From NCBI GenBank assembly GCA_021604805.1, contig BQJR01000004.1, positions 186,001 to 250,000 of the forward strand: DNA of 64,000 bases. Reading direction: 5' to 3'. The notes beneath the pieces are model-generated. The model saw only the letters and a program-made list of their open reading frames with translations, made no database searches and had not been told where the DNA came from. Shown here piece after piece: positions 54,421 to 61,263 of this stretch (its first letter is position 1; every line of letters starts with the position of its first letter). A program made the position numbers and the translations under genes. The DNA is from Planctomycetota bacterium (lineage in GTDB: Bacteria > Planctomycetota > B15-G4).

Positions 54421-56451
54421 GTGACGCCACGCCGACTTGCCGGCTTGCTGCTGGCGCTCTGGTGGATCGTGTATCCACTCGCGCAGCGGCTCCCGATCTC
54501 ACTCAACGTCGTGCACGGCCTGTTGGTCGTGGCGCTGGCGCTGTGCGCGGCGGGCACGGTGCGCAAGCGCGCGAGTGTCGCGGTCGGGATCCCCGCAGCG
54601 GCGGCCTTCGTGGCCGCGATTTCGCTGCTCATCGCCACGCTCGGCGCGCGCGGCGACTTCCCCGTGGGGGAACGTTGGGACGGCGCCGTGGTCGGCTTCA
54701 GCCACGTGCTCTTCTTCCTGTGCGCGCTGGTGCTCGTGCCCCAACGCGCCAAGCTCGGCGACGCGGCGGCCGACAAGGAAGACCCCACCGCGGTGCGCAT
54801 GCGCGGAGGGCTGGCGGCCGTGCTCGGCCTGGCGGCGCTGGCTCAACTCATCGTGGTCATGCTCGGCGGCGGCGAGTTCGAACGCTTGGCGGGAACACTC
54901 GGAAACCCGAACCTCTTCGGCGCTTTCGTGGCGGCCGTCGGCTTGGCGGTGGGAGCCTTCGCGCGCTCGCGCCCGCTCTCGGTGGCGCTCTTCGCCGTCT
55001 TCGCCATGGTGATCCTGCAGACGGGTTCGCGTGGTGCCTTCCTCGCCGGCGCCGTGGTGTTGCTCGGCTTCGCCGCACGACGCGGCGTGCGCGTGGGTTT
55101 CGGCGTGGCGCTCGCGCTCGCCGCGGTGTTGTGGATCGTGCCGAACCCGCTGGTCGAACGCGTCGACGCGCTGCAGGATCATCTCGCTTACAGCCGGCCC
55201 TTCCTGTGGGGCGTGGGCCTCGACAACGCGCTCGAGCACCCACTCGGCATCGGCGCCAGCATGAACAAGTACGTGTTCCCCACCGACGCGCTCGACCCGG
55301 CGCGTCCGTGGCTCGTGGCGCAGCGTCATCAAGTGGGGCTCACGCACAACGTGTTCCTCACGCTGGCGCTCGAGTGGGGTTGGTTGGCGGCGTTGGCCGG
55401 GCTCGCGCTGCTGCTGTGGACCATGTGGCAAGCGCTCCGACCGGGCCCCGGGCGTCTCGGTGAAGACCGCTTGGGGCAGGGCGCGGGCTTGGGCGCCGCC
55501 GTGTTGCTGGTGGAATCACAGGTCGACGGCCTCGAGCAGAATCCGCTGCTCTTCTCGCTCTTCTTGTTGCTGACGGCCGTGGTGCTGCGCCGCCTCGGTC
55601 GCCCGACTCCCGAACTCAGAGTGCACGGACGCGTGATCGCTTCCAGCTTCCTCGTGGGCGCGGTCGCGTTGGGCGCAGCCGTGCTGCAGATCGACGAGCG
55701 CCGCGACGACGAGGCGGCGGCCACCGCGGTGCTGCGCGACTGGCGAGCGCGCGCCGTGCCCAGCGAGGGCGCGCGCGAGAACATCGCAACGTTCGTCGCG
55801 CAGCACCCTGACAGCTCGCGACTGGCGCGCACACAACTCGACTTCGAGGTCGCCGTGCTGCGCCGCGAACTCAACGCCCGGGCCACACCCGCTCAGCACG
55901 ACGGCGGTCAACGCGTTTGGGACGCGCTCGCGCTGGCACGTGACGCGAACCCGCTCGACCCGCGTCCGCTGCGCGCCGCCGCTGACGCGGCGCTCGCCCT
56001 GCACCGTCGTGGTGGACGCGATCCCGCGCACCTCGACCGCTATGTGCGCTACGTCGAAGAGCTGCTGCGTCTCGACCCCTACGACGTGGACTCACGCCGC
56101 GAGTTGGCGCTCGAAGCCCACGCGACGCAGCGCGCCGAGCTGGCCCACACCCAGCTCGACGTGCTGCTCACGCTGCAACCCTACGACGCCTTCAGTTGGT
56201 GGATCAGCGGACTGCGCGCGCAGCACGAAGGCCGCGACGAAGCCGCGCTCGCCGCCTTCATCAAAACGCGCCAACTGATCTGGGAAGCGCGCGTGCCCGC
56301 CGGTGCGCTCAACCCCGGCGCCCGCGACGCGGTGAACAAACTTCTCTCGCGCACGACCATGGAGAACCTCGAAGCGCAACGGCTCAAGCTCGCGCAGCGA
56401 CTCCGCGAGGAGCGCCCTGCCAAGCTCGAGTCGCAAGGCGAACAGAGTTAG
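54421..56451 (+). CDS. O-antigen-ligase-like membrane protein with C-terminal TPR region
   Basis: A 676-residue protein, GTG start. The first 430 residues contain about 11 transmembrane helices and the Wzy_C/O-antigen-ligase features: LGNPNLFGAFVA, QTGSRGAFLAG (Arg in the periplasmic loop motif) and LTHNVFLTLALEWGWLAAL. After the last helix (about 415-430) comes a soluble part of about 245 residues with TPR-like repeats (AHTQLDVLLTLQPYDAFSWWISG). This combination occurs in bacterial O-antigen ligases and in PglL-type oligosaccharyltransferases, which use a lipid-linked sugar as donor. The acceptor could be lipid A or secreted proteins; nothing in the window decides. No glycosyltransferase cluster is adjacent. 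Confidence 0.86.
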   Translation: MTPRRLAGLLLALWWIVYPLAQRLPISLNVVHGLLVVALALCAAGTVRKRASVAVGIPAAAAFVAAISLLIATLGARGDFPVGERWDGAVVGFSHVLFFLCALVLVPQRAKLGDAAADKEDPTAVRMRGGLAAVLGLAALAQLIVVMLGGGEFERLAGTLGNPNLFGAFVAAVGLAVGAFARSRPLSVALFAVFAMVILQTGSRGAFLAGAVVLLGFAARRGVRVGFGVALALAAVLWIVPNPLVERVDALQDHLAYSRPFLWGVGLDNALEHPLGIGASMNKYVFPTDALDPARPWLVAQRHQVGLTHNVFLTLALEWGWLAALAGLALLLWTMWQALRPGPGRLGEDRLGQGAGLGAAVLLVESQVDGLEQNPLLFSLFLLLTAVVLRRLGRPTPELRVHGRVIASSFLVGAVALGAAVLQIDERRDDEAAATAVLRDWRARAVPSEGARENIATFVAQHPDSSRLARTQLDFEVAVLRRELNARATPAQHDGGQRVWDALALARDANPLDPRPLRAAADAALALHRRGGRDPAHLDRYVRYVEELLRLDPYDVDSRRELALEAHATQRAELAHTQLDVLLTLQPYDAFSWWISGLRAQHEGRDEAALAAFIKTRQLIWEARVPAGALNPGARDAVNKLLSRTTMENLEAQRLKLAQRLREERPAKLESQGEQS

Positions 56452-56464
56452 CGCGGCGCAGGCC

Positions 56465-58090
56465 TCAGGGCGTGGTGGCCTTCAAGCCGTTCGTCGACGA
56501 GAAACCTGAGAAGCCACTCGGGTCCGTGATCCAGAACTGCAGGAACACGTCGAGGCCGCTGGGCACACCGCCGGGCAGCCCCAGGTTCAGCTGACGCGAG
56601 CCGTCGACACCGATGAGCGCGCCGCCGATGAAGAAGTCGGGCGCGGGGATCAACGTGCCACCCTTGAACGGCGCGCTGAGGTTCGTGAGCGAGTAGACCA
56701 CGGTGTTCATCGCGCCGGGCAGCGCGCCGATCACGTCGAGCGTGAAGCTGCCGCCGCTGGCGAGTGAACCCTTGCCGCGCAGCTGTGGGGTGACGCCGCC
56801 GGCGCCCGCCAGGCCCTGGCCCAGACTCACGAAGGGGCCCACGTGCACGCGCGCAGCGACGTCGTCGCCGTTGTCGAGCACGGCGCGGAAGATGAACCAC
56901 TGACCGTCGTCGCTCAGCATGTAGCCGTCTTGAACGCTGCGCAGCGTGTCGATCACCACGCCGTCGACCGTGCTCACACCTTCCTGCACGATGAGTTGGT
57001 CGTTGAGGAAGAGACCGCTGTCCACGTCGGTGTCGGGGTTGTCCCAGTCGCCGAACCACAACACGTTGCCGTTGTTGCCGATCATCACGGGGCCGCTGCC
57101 GAAGCTCGTGAGGTTCCAGCTGGCGAAGTCGTTGTCGGTCACGCTGTCGCCTTCCTGTCGGAACTTCGCGCCGTTGAGCTCGATGAGCAGGTTGCTCGAG
57201 GTGTCGCCGTCGAGTGAACCGCTGATCACGTAGTCACCGTGGTCGTTGAGGTTGACCTCGGCGCTGGCGAGCGAGGACCAGTTGCGTCCGGCCACGGGTG
57301 AAGCGCTGCCTTCCTGGGCGAGCAACACGCTGTCGAGGTACACCGCGTGGTCGACCGCGGTGTCGCCCGCGAGGTCGGCGATGAACAGCACCTCGCGCAG
57401 CGCGTTGTAGGCGAAGTTGTGCGGGCTGGTCTCGAAGTCGGCGACGGCTTCGGTCTGGCCGGGCAGCACGTCGCCCTCCTTGAAGAGCACGGTCTGGGTC
57501 GCGCCACCGAACACGTCGACCTCCATGAGCGCGCGGTCCGTGGTGGACGCGATGGCCGAGTCGTCCACGCTCGCCATCACGAGGATGTGCCCCGAGTCGG
57601 CGATCTTGGTCTCGAGGAAACCGGTGAACACGGTGCCCGCGCTGAAGCCCGCCGCGCTGGACACGCTGCCTTCCTGGATGAGCAGCGTGGTGTTGAAGTA
57701 GATGCCGCTGTCGTCGTTGTTCGAGGCGGTGCCGTCGAGGAAGAAGTTCCAGCCGCTCTCACTCAGGTTGTTGAGCGTGATGGAGTCGAAGGAGCCGATC
57801 GAAGAGCCGGTCGGCATCGCCAGGGATTCCCCCTCGGTGAGCGACACGCCGAACTGCGTGAGCAGCGCGCCGTCGGCGGTGGTGTCGGGGTTGTCGGTGT
57901 CGACTTCGAGCAACCAGATGCCGCTGTTGTTGATCGCGAGGTTGTTGATCGACGTGGTGTTGCCCACGAGCCCCACCACATCGCCTTCGGTGTGGAGCTC
58001 GTCGAGATCCACGGTACTGATCGGAGTTCCCTGAGCCGCGAGCGGCACCGCGCTGAGCGCGCAAGCGAGAAGGGCTGAAGCGGTCTGCAT
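56465..58090 (-). CDS. Secreted repeat protein with CTD (copy 4), paralogue of 1351-3006
   Basis: A 541-residue exported protein with signal peptide (MQTASALLACALSAVPLAAQ). GGGAGG nine bases before the ATG at 58090 supports the start, and the longer frame to 58129 adds only 13 residues. The body has the same repeat phrases as the protein at 1351 (LLIQEGS, LAQEGSASPVAGRNW, LNDHGDYVISG, GNNGNVLWFGDW, LSDDGQW), so the two are full-length paralogues. Residues 422-541 (bases 56468-56827) are the CTD, with PFKGG and the ending STNGLKATTP. The function is unknown. The repeats may form a propeller-like fold, an inference from spacing. It is convergent with the O-antigen-ligase-like gene (13 bases between stops). 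Confidence 0.85.
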   Translation of the reverse strand: MQTASALLACALSAVPLAAQGTPISTVDLDELHTEGDVVGLVGNTTSINNLAINNSGIWLLEVDTDNPDTTADGALLTQFGVSLTEGESLAMPTGSSIGSFDSITLNNLSESGWNFFLDGTASNNDDSGIYFNTTLLIQEGSVSSAAGFSAGTVFTGFLETKIADSGHILVMASVDDSAIASTTDRALMEVDVFGGATQTVLFKEGDVLPGQTEAVADFETSPHNFAYNALREVLFIADLAGDTAVDHAVYLDSVLLAQEGSASPVAGRNWSSLASAEVNLNDHGDYVISGSLDGDTSSNLLIELNGAKFRQEGDSVTDNDFASWNLTSFGSGPVMIGNNGNVLWFGDWDNPDTDVDSGLFLNDQLIVQEGVSTVDGVVIDTLRSVQDGYMLSDDGQWFIFRAVLDNGDDVAARVHVGPFVSLGQGLAGAGGVTPQLRGKGSLASGGSFTLDVIGALPGAMNTVVYSLTNLSAPFKGGTLIPAPDFFIGGALIGVDGSRQLNLGLPGGVPSGLDVFLQFWITDPSGFSGFSSTNGLKATTP

Positions 58091-58271
58091 GGTCGTTGAC
58101 CTCCCAAGTGTGATGACCGACGCACCCACGCGCCGGTCGCTCGTGTTCCAAGCTCCGCGGCGGTGTGCGCGCGGAACGACTTTCCCGCCGCCATCCTATG
58201 CCAGGATCCGAGTTCGCCGGTGCGCCGAGCTCGCGTCCGAAAGCCCGCCTTCCTCACCCTGCGCAGATCCG

Positions 58272-58283
58272 TACGCTGACTCC
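58272..58283 (+). promoter_or_regulatory. Putative -10 box for a leaderless transcript
   Basis: TACGCT (58272-58277) is followed by six bases and then the ATG of the channel gene at 58284. There is no ribosome-binding site. Spacing is like that at 3045 and 26408. Confidence 0.25.
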
Positions 58284-59114
58284 ATGGACAAAGCAGCGCC
58301 GGATCCCGAGCTCCACGGTAAGCGCCACCGACTGCACGAGGTGCTCTTCGAGGCCGACACGCGCGCCGGCAAGGCCTTCGACGTGGCGCTGCTGGTGTGC
58401 ATCGGCGTGTCGATCGTGGCGGTCTGCTTGGAGAGCGTGACGTCGATCCGTGAGCAGCATGGCCAGCTGTTGCGCGGCGTGGAGTGGAGCATCACGGTGC
58501 TGTTCAGCGTGGAGTACGTGCTGCGCATGATCAGCATCCGGCGCCCCGCCGCCTACGCGCTGAGCTTCTACGGCCTGGTCGACCTGCTCTCGATCTTGCC
58601 GACCTACTTGTCGCTCGTGTTCGCGGGCACGCAGACGCTGCTCGTGATCCGCGCGCTGCGCTTGTTGCGTGTGTTCCGCGTGCTGAAGTTGGCGCAGTTC
58701 GTGGGCGAGGCGAAGCAACTGCGCGCGGCGCTGCACGCGAGCGCGCGCAAGATCATGGTGTTCCTGTTCACCGTGATCACGGTGGTGGTGATCGTGGGCG
58801 CGGCGATGTACTTGATCGAGGGCGAGGCGTCGGGCTTCACCTCGATCCCGCACTCGATGTACTGGGCGATCGTCACCATGACCACGGTGGGCTACGGCGA
58901 CCTCGCACCGATCACCACCGGCGGCAAGCTGCTGGCCTCGATCGTGATGGTGCTGGGCTACGGCATCCTGGCCGTGCCCACCGGGATCGTCACCGTGGAA
59001 CTCGCGGCGGCCGGGCGCAAACGACTCGTGAGCACCCAAGCCTGCCCGAGTTGCAGCGCAGAAGGTCACGACACCGACGCGCGTCACTGCAAGTTCTGCG
59101 GCGTGAAGCTGTAG
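58284..59114 (+). CDS. Voltage-gated-type potassium channel with C-terminal zinc ribbon
   Basis: A 276-residue six-helix channel of the Kv type. The segment LVIRALRLLRVFRVLKL (about 120-136) is an S4-like voltage sensor with regularly spaced Arg; the pore helix and filter are TMTTVGYGDLAP (filter 201-206). S6 follows with GILAVPTGIVTVEL. The final 25 residues hold two CxxC pairs (C254, C257, C269, C272), a zinc-ribbon signature (CPSC and CKFC), an uncommon addition. The start is set at 58284 because MDKAAPDPEL begins a soluble N-terminus before S1; the frame extends upstream without homologous features. No ribosome site is visible. Cation selectivity is inferred from the GYGD filter. Confidence 0.92.
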   Translation: MDKAAPDPELHGKRHRLHEVLFEADTRAGKAFDVALLVCIGVSIVAVCLESVTSIREQHGQLLRGVEWSITVLFSVEYVLRMISIRRPAAYALSFYGLVDLLSILPTYLSLVFAGTQTLLVIRALRLLRVFRVLKLAQFVGEAKQLRAALHASARKIMVFLFTVITVVVIVGAAMYLIEGEASGFTSIPHSMYWAIVTMTTVGYGDLAPITTGGKLLASIVMVLGYGILAVPTGIVTVELAAAGRKRLVSTQACPSCSAEGHDTDARHCKFCGVKL

Positions 59115-59123
59115 CGCGGCGGC

Positions 59124-59990
59124 TCAGGGCGTGGTCGCGAGCACTGCGTTCGTGGACGAGAAACCGCTGGAGCCGCCCGGGTCGAGGATCCACGCCTGCA
59201 AGGAGATCTCGACGCCGCCGGGCAGGCCGGCCGGCCAAGAGCCACTCAACACGCGCGCGCCGGTGGGTCCGATCGGGAAGCTGCGCACGATGTCGGGGGC
59301 GGGCACGAGCAGGCCGCCCTTGAGCGGCAGCGAGATCTGGCTGAAACCGAGCACCACGAAACTCGTGCTGCTCGGCAGTGCGTCGTCGATGCTGAGCACC
59401 CACGGGTCGCAGGGCAACAGCGCGCCGTCGCCTTCGAGCGTGGGCAGCAGGCCGCCGGTGCCAGCCAGCGCGTGACCCAGCAGCGACCAGGTGCCCGGGA
59501 CTTCCACGACCACACCGGGCGCGAGCGAGCCGGTGACCTCCACGCCCGGCACGGCGCCGATCACGCGCGTGCTGCCGAAGATGCCGGCGCTCGGCGCGAG
59601 CGCGACGCAGGCCGAGCTGAGCACCTGGAACTCGAAGGTGGCGATCACCAAGTCGGGCGGCACGCTGGCGAGCGTGCTCGGCGGCATGAGCACGGTGTAG
59701 AGCACTTCGCCGTCGTCGAGGTCGAGGTTGATGCCGTCGGGGTCGGGCAAGAAACCCGACACGAAGGACGGGAACGCACCGACGCTCGCGCCCTGCAACG
59801 CGAGCCGCGCCGGGTCCCAAGCCAGGATCGCGTCGACCGCCGAGATGGGTTCGGGATCCGCGGCGCTCGCGACCAAGTCGACGAAGATCGTGCCGCCGAC
59901 GAGCGCACTCTGGTGCCCGGGCTCGAGGCGCAAGTCGACCTGCAGCGTGAGCAAGCTCAGCGCCTGCAACAACGTGAAGACCACACTCAT
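59124..59990 (-). CDS. Secreted cohesin-like protein with CTD (copy 5)
   Basis: A 288-residue exported protein, second gene of a tandem pair; its ATG overlaps the stop of the preceding gene by four bases (ATGA). A short hydrophobic signal (VVFTLLQALSLLTLQ) leads to a cohesin-like beta-sandwich domain of about 130 residues, with FVDLVASAADPEPISAVDAILAWDP and a LYTVLMPPSTL strand. Residues 170-288 (bases 59127-59483) are the CTD, with PLKGG and the tail STNAVLATTP. Cohesin-type domains bind dockerins or similar calcium loops; whether this one does is unknown. The paralogous gene upstream has the same layout, so duplication is likely. Confidence 0.85.
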   Translation of the reverse strand: MSVVFTLLQALSLLTLQVDLRLEPGHQSALVGGTIFVDLVASAADPEPISAVDAILAWDPARLALQGASVGAFPSFVSGFLPDPDGINLDLDDGEVLYTVLMPPSTLASVPPDLVIATFEFQVLSSACVALAPSAGIFGSTRVIGAVPGVEVTGSLAPGVVVEVPGTWSLLGHALAGTGGLLPTLEGDGALLPCDPWVLSIDDALPSSTSFVVLGFSQISLPLKGGLLVPAPDIVRSFPIGPTGARVLSGSWPAGLPGGVEISLQAWILDPGGSSGFSSTNAVLATTP

Positions 59991-60856
59991 GGCGTGGTAC
60001 CGCTCAAGCCGTTGCTGGCCGAGTAACCGCTGAAGGCGCCGGCGTCGACCGCCCAGACTTGCATGTAGAGCGTCATGCCGCCGGGCACGCCGGGCGGCCA
60101 CGGGCCGGTGAACACTTTCGAGCCCGTGGGGCCCACCGGGAACATGCGGATGATGTCGAGGTCGGGCACGATGATGCCGCCCTTGAAAGGCAGGTTGAGC
60201 GAGTTGAAACCGATCACGAGGAAGCCGAGCGTGCTGGGCAACGCGTCGCTGAGGGTGACGGTGTAAGGCTCACACTCGAGCAGCACGCCGTCGCCTTCGA
60301 GCTGCGGGACGAGGCTGCCGGTGCCCGCGGCCGCGCCGCCGAGGTCGGCCCAGGTGCCGGGCACTTCCACGACCGAGTGCGGGGCCAGCGTTCCGGTGAT
60401 CACCTCGCCGGGTACCACACCGTGCACGCGCGTCTCGCCGAAGAGCCCCGACGACGGCACCAGCCCCACGCAGGCGCTGGTGAGCACTTCGAACTCGAAG
60501 CGCGCCACGACCAGGTCGGAGAACAACGAGACCGACGCGCCAGGTGGCGCCAGCGCGGTGTAGAGCGCCTCGCCGTCGCCGACATCGGCGTTGATGCCGT
60601 CGGGATCGAGCAGGAAGCCGAACACATAAGGCGGGAAGTCGGCGAGCGACGAGTTCACCAGCTCGAGACGGTTCGGATCCCAGCTCAAGAGCGCATCGAC
60701 CGCAGAGACGAACTCTGGATCGTCGGCCGCTTCGATCACCAGTTCGACCGTGATGTGCTCACCGACCAAAGCGACTTGATCGACAGGTCCGACACGCAAA
60801 TCGACCTGCGCCGTGACCAACGCGAGGACGTACGCCAGCGACGCGAGTGCGCCCAT
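59987..60856 (-). CDS. Secreted cohesin-like protein with CTD (copy 6), first of a tandem pair
   Basis: A 289-residue exported protein with GGGAG eight bases before the ATG. A short signal (MGALASLAYVLALVTAQ) is followed by a cohesin-like domain in which TVELVIEAADDPEFVSAVDALLSW corresponds to the calcium- and contact-forming strands (described by key residues AVDA-x4-WDPNRL), and by the CTD at residues 171-289 (bases 59990-60346) with PFKGG and the ending SNGLSGTTP. Its closest relative is the next gene in the operon. It sits next to the large secreted gene at 61264, which also carries a cohesin-like part, so the cluster may encode interacting surface proteins. This interaction is an inference. 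Confidence 0.85.
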   Translation of the reverse strand: MGALASLAYVLALVTAQVDLRVGPVDQVALVGEHITVELVIEAADDPEFVSAVDALLSWDPNRLELVNSSLADFPPYVFGFLLDPDGINADVGDGEALYTALAPPGASVSLFSDLVVARFEFEVLTSACVGLVPSSGLFGETRVHGVVPGEVITGTLAPHSVVEVPGTWADLGGAAAGTGSLVPQLEGDGVLLECEPYTVTLSDALPSTLGFLVIGFNSLNLPFKGGIIVPDLDIIRMFPVGPTGSKVFTGPWPPGVPGGMTLYMQVWAVDAGAFSGYSASNGLSGTTP

Positions 60857-60986
60857 TGGCTTTCTCCCATTCCCACTCGATGACTACCCCACAACAGCGA
60901 CAACGTAGGGCAGAGTCCGCCAAGCGTCCAGCCCCCCATCTCGATTCACTCGTCACGCGGACAGCGCGGCAAGCCGTCTCGATCAC

Positions 60987-61017
60987 TTGACACGTGAACG
61001 ACAAGTTCGGCTAGAGT
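60987..61017 (+). promoter_or_regulatory. Putative promoter of the large secreted gene
   Basis: TTGACA (60987-60992) is a perfect -35 consensus. TAGAGT (61012-61017) follows after a 19-base spacer, slightly longer than usual, and matches the TAGnnT box seen elsewhere in the window. A leader of about 240 bases would result. Confidence 0.45.
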
Positions 61018-61046
61018 GCGGCCGCCGCGAGACAGCGGTCACCTGA

Positions 61047-61058
61047 ACGGGAGTCTCA
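61047..61058 (+). repeat. Direct repeat ACGGGAGTCTCA, copy 1
   Basis: Twelve bases identical to the copy at 61235-61246, 188 bases apart, both in the leader or promoter region of the gene at 61264. It could be an operator or a remnant of a small duplication. Confidence 0.5.
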
Positions 61059-61234
61059 GGGAGTGTGGGAGTCAGACGCGGACGCTCGTGCGTTCGCAGC
61101 TGCGTCACGTGCCTCGATGCGCGTGATGTGTGGGTCGCCGAGCCGTGCTTGGGAGAGCACGCAGTGCACGCGTCATGCGTCGCACGAGTTCGTCGAGCTG
61201 CAAGCCCGTTGCGACTTCCGTCGGTGCGAAATCC

Positions 61235-61246
61235 ACGGGAGTCTCA
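61235..61246 (+). repeat. Direct repeat ACGGGAGTCTCA, copy 2
   Basis: The second copy lies 17 bases before the ATG at 61264, directly upstream of the ribosome site, so its context is translation initiation as well as transcription. Confidence 0.5.
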
Positions 61247-61263
61247 ACGGGAGAGCAGCAACG

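Larger units (their letters stand above)
60857..61263. other. 407-base divergent intergenic region
   Basis: This region lies between the tandem CTD genes (minus) and the large secreted gene (plus). It holds a promoter-like pair at 60987-61017, two copies of the 12-mer ACGGGAGTCTCA (61047-61058 and 61235-61246) and the ribosome site GGGAGAG near 61250. A GTG-started frame crosses it but is arginine-rich and lacks gene-like features. I recognise no riboswitch. Confidence 0.6.

Noticed and set aside
2647..60346. CTD as PEP-CTERM, LPXTG or type IX tail
   Set aside because: The tail ends in Pro directly after TT or TL, with no hydrophobic helix, basic end or LPXTG/PEP motif; the type IX patterns I know do not fit either.
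60857..61263. Riboswitch in the 407-base leader region
   Set aside because: No conserved core of a riboswitch class that I know (c-di-GMP, cobalamin, glycine, SAM) could be recognised.
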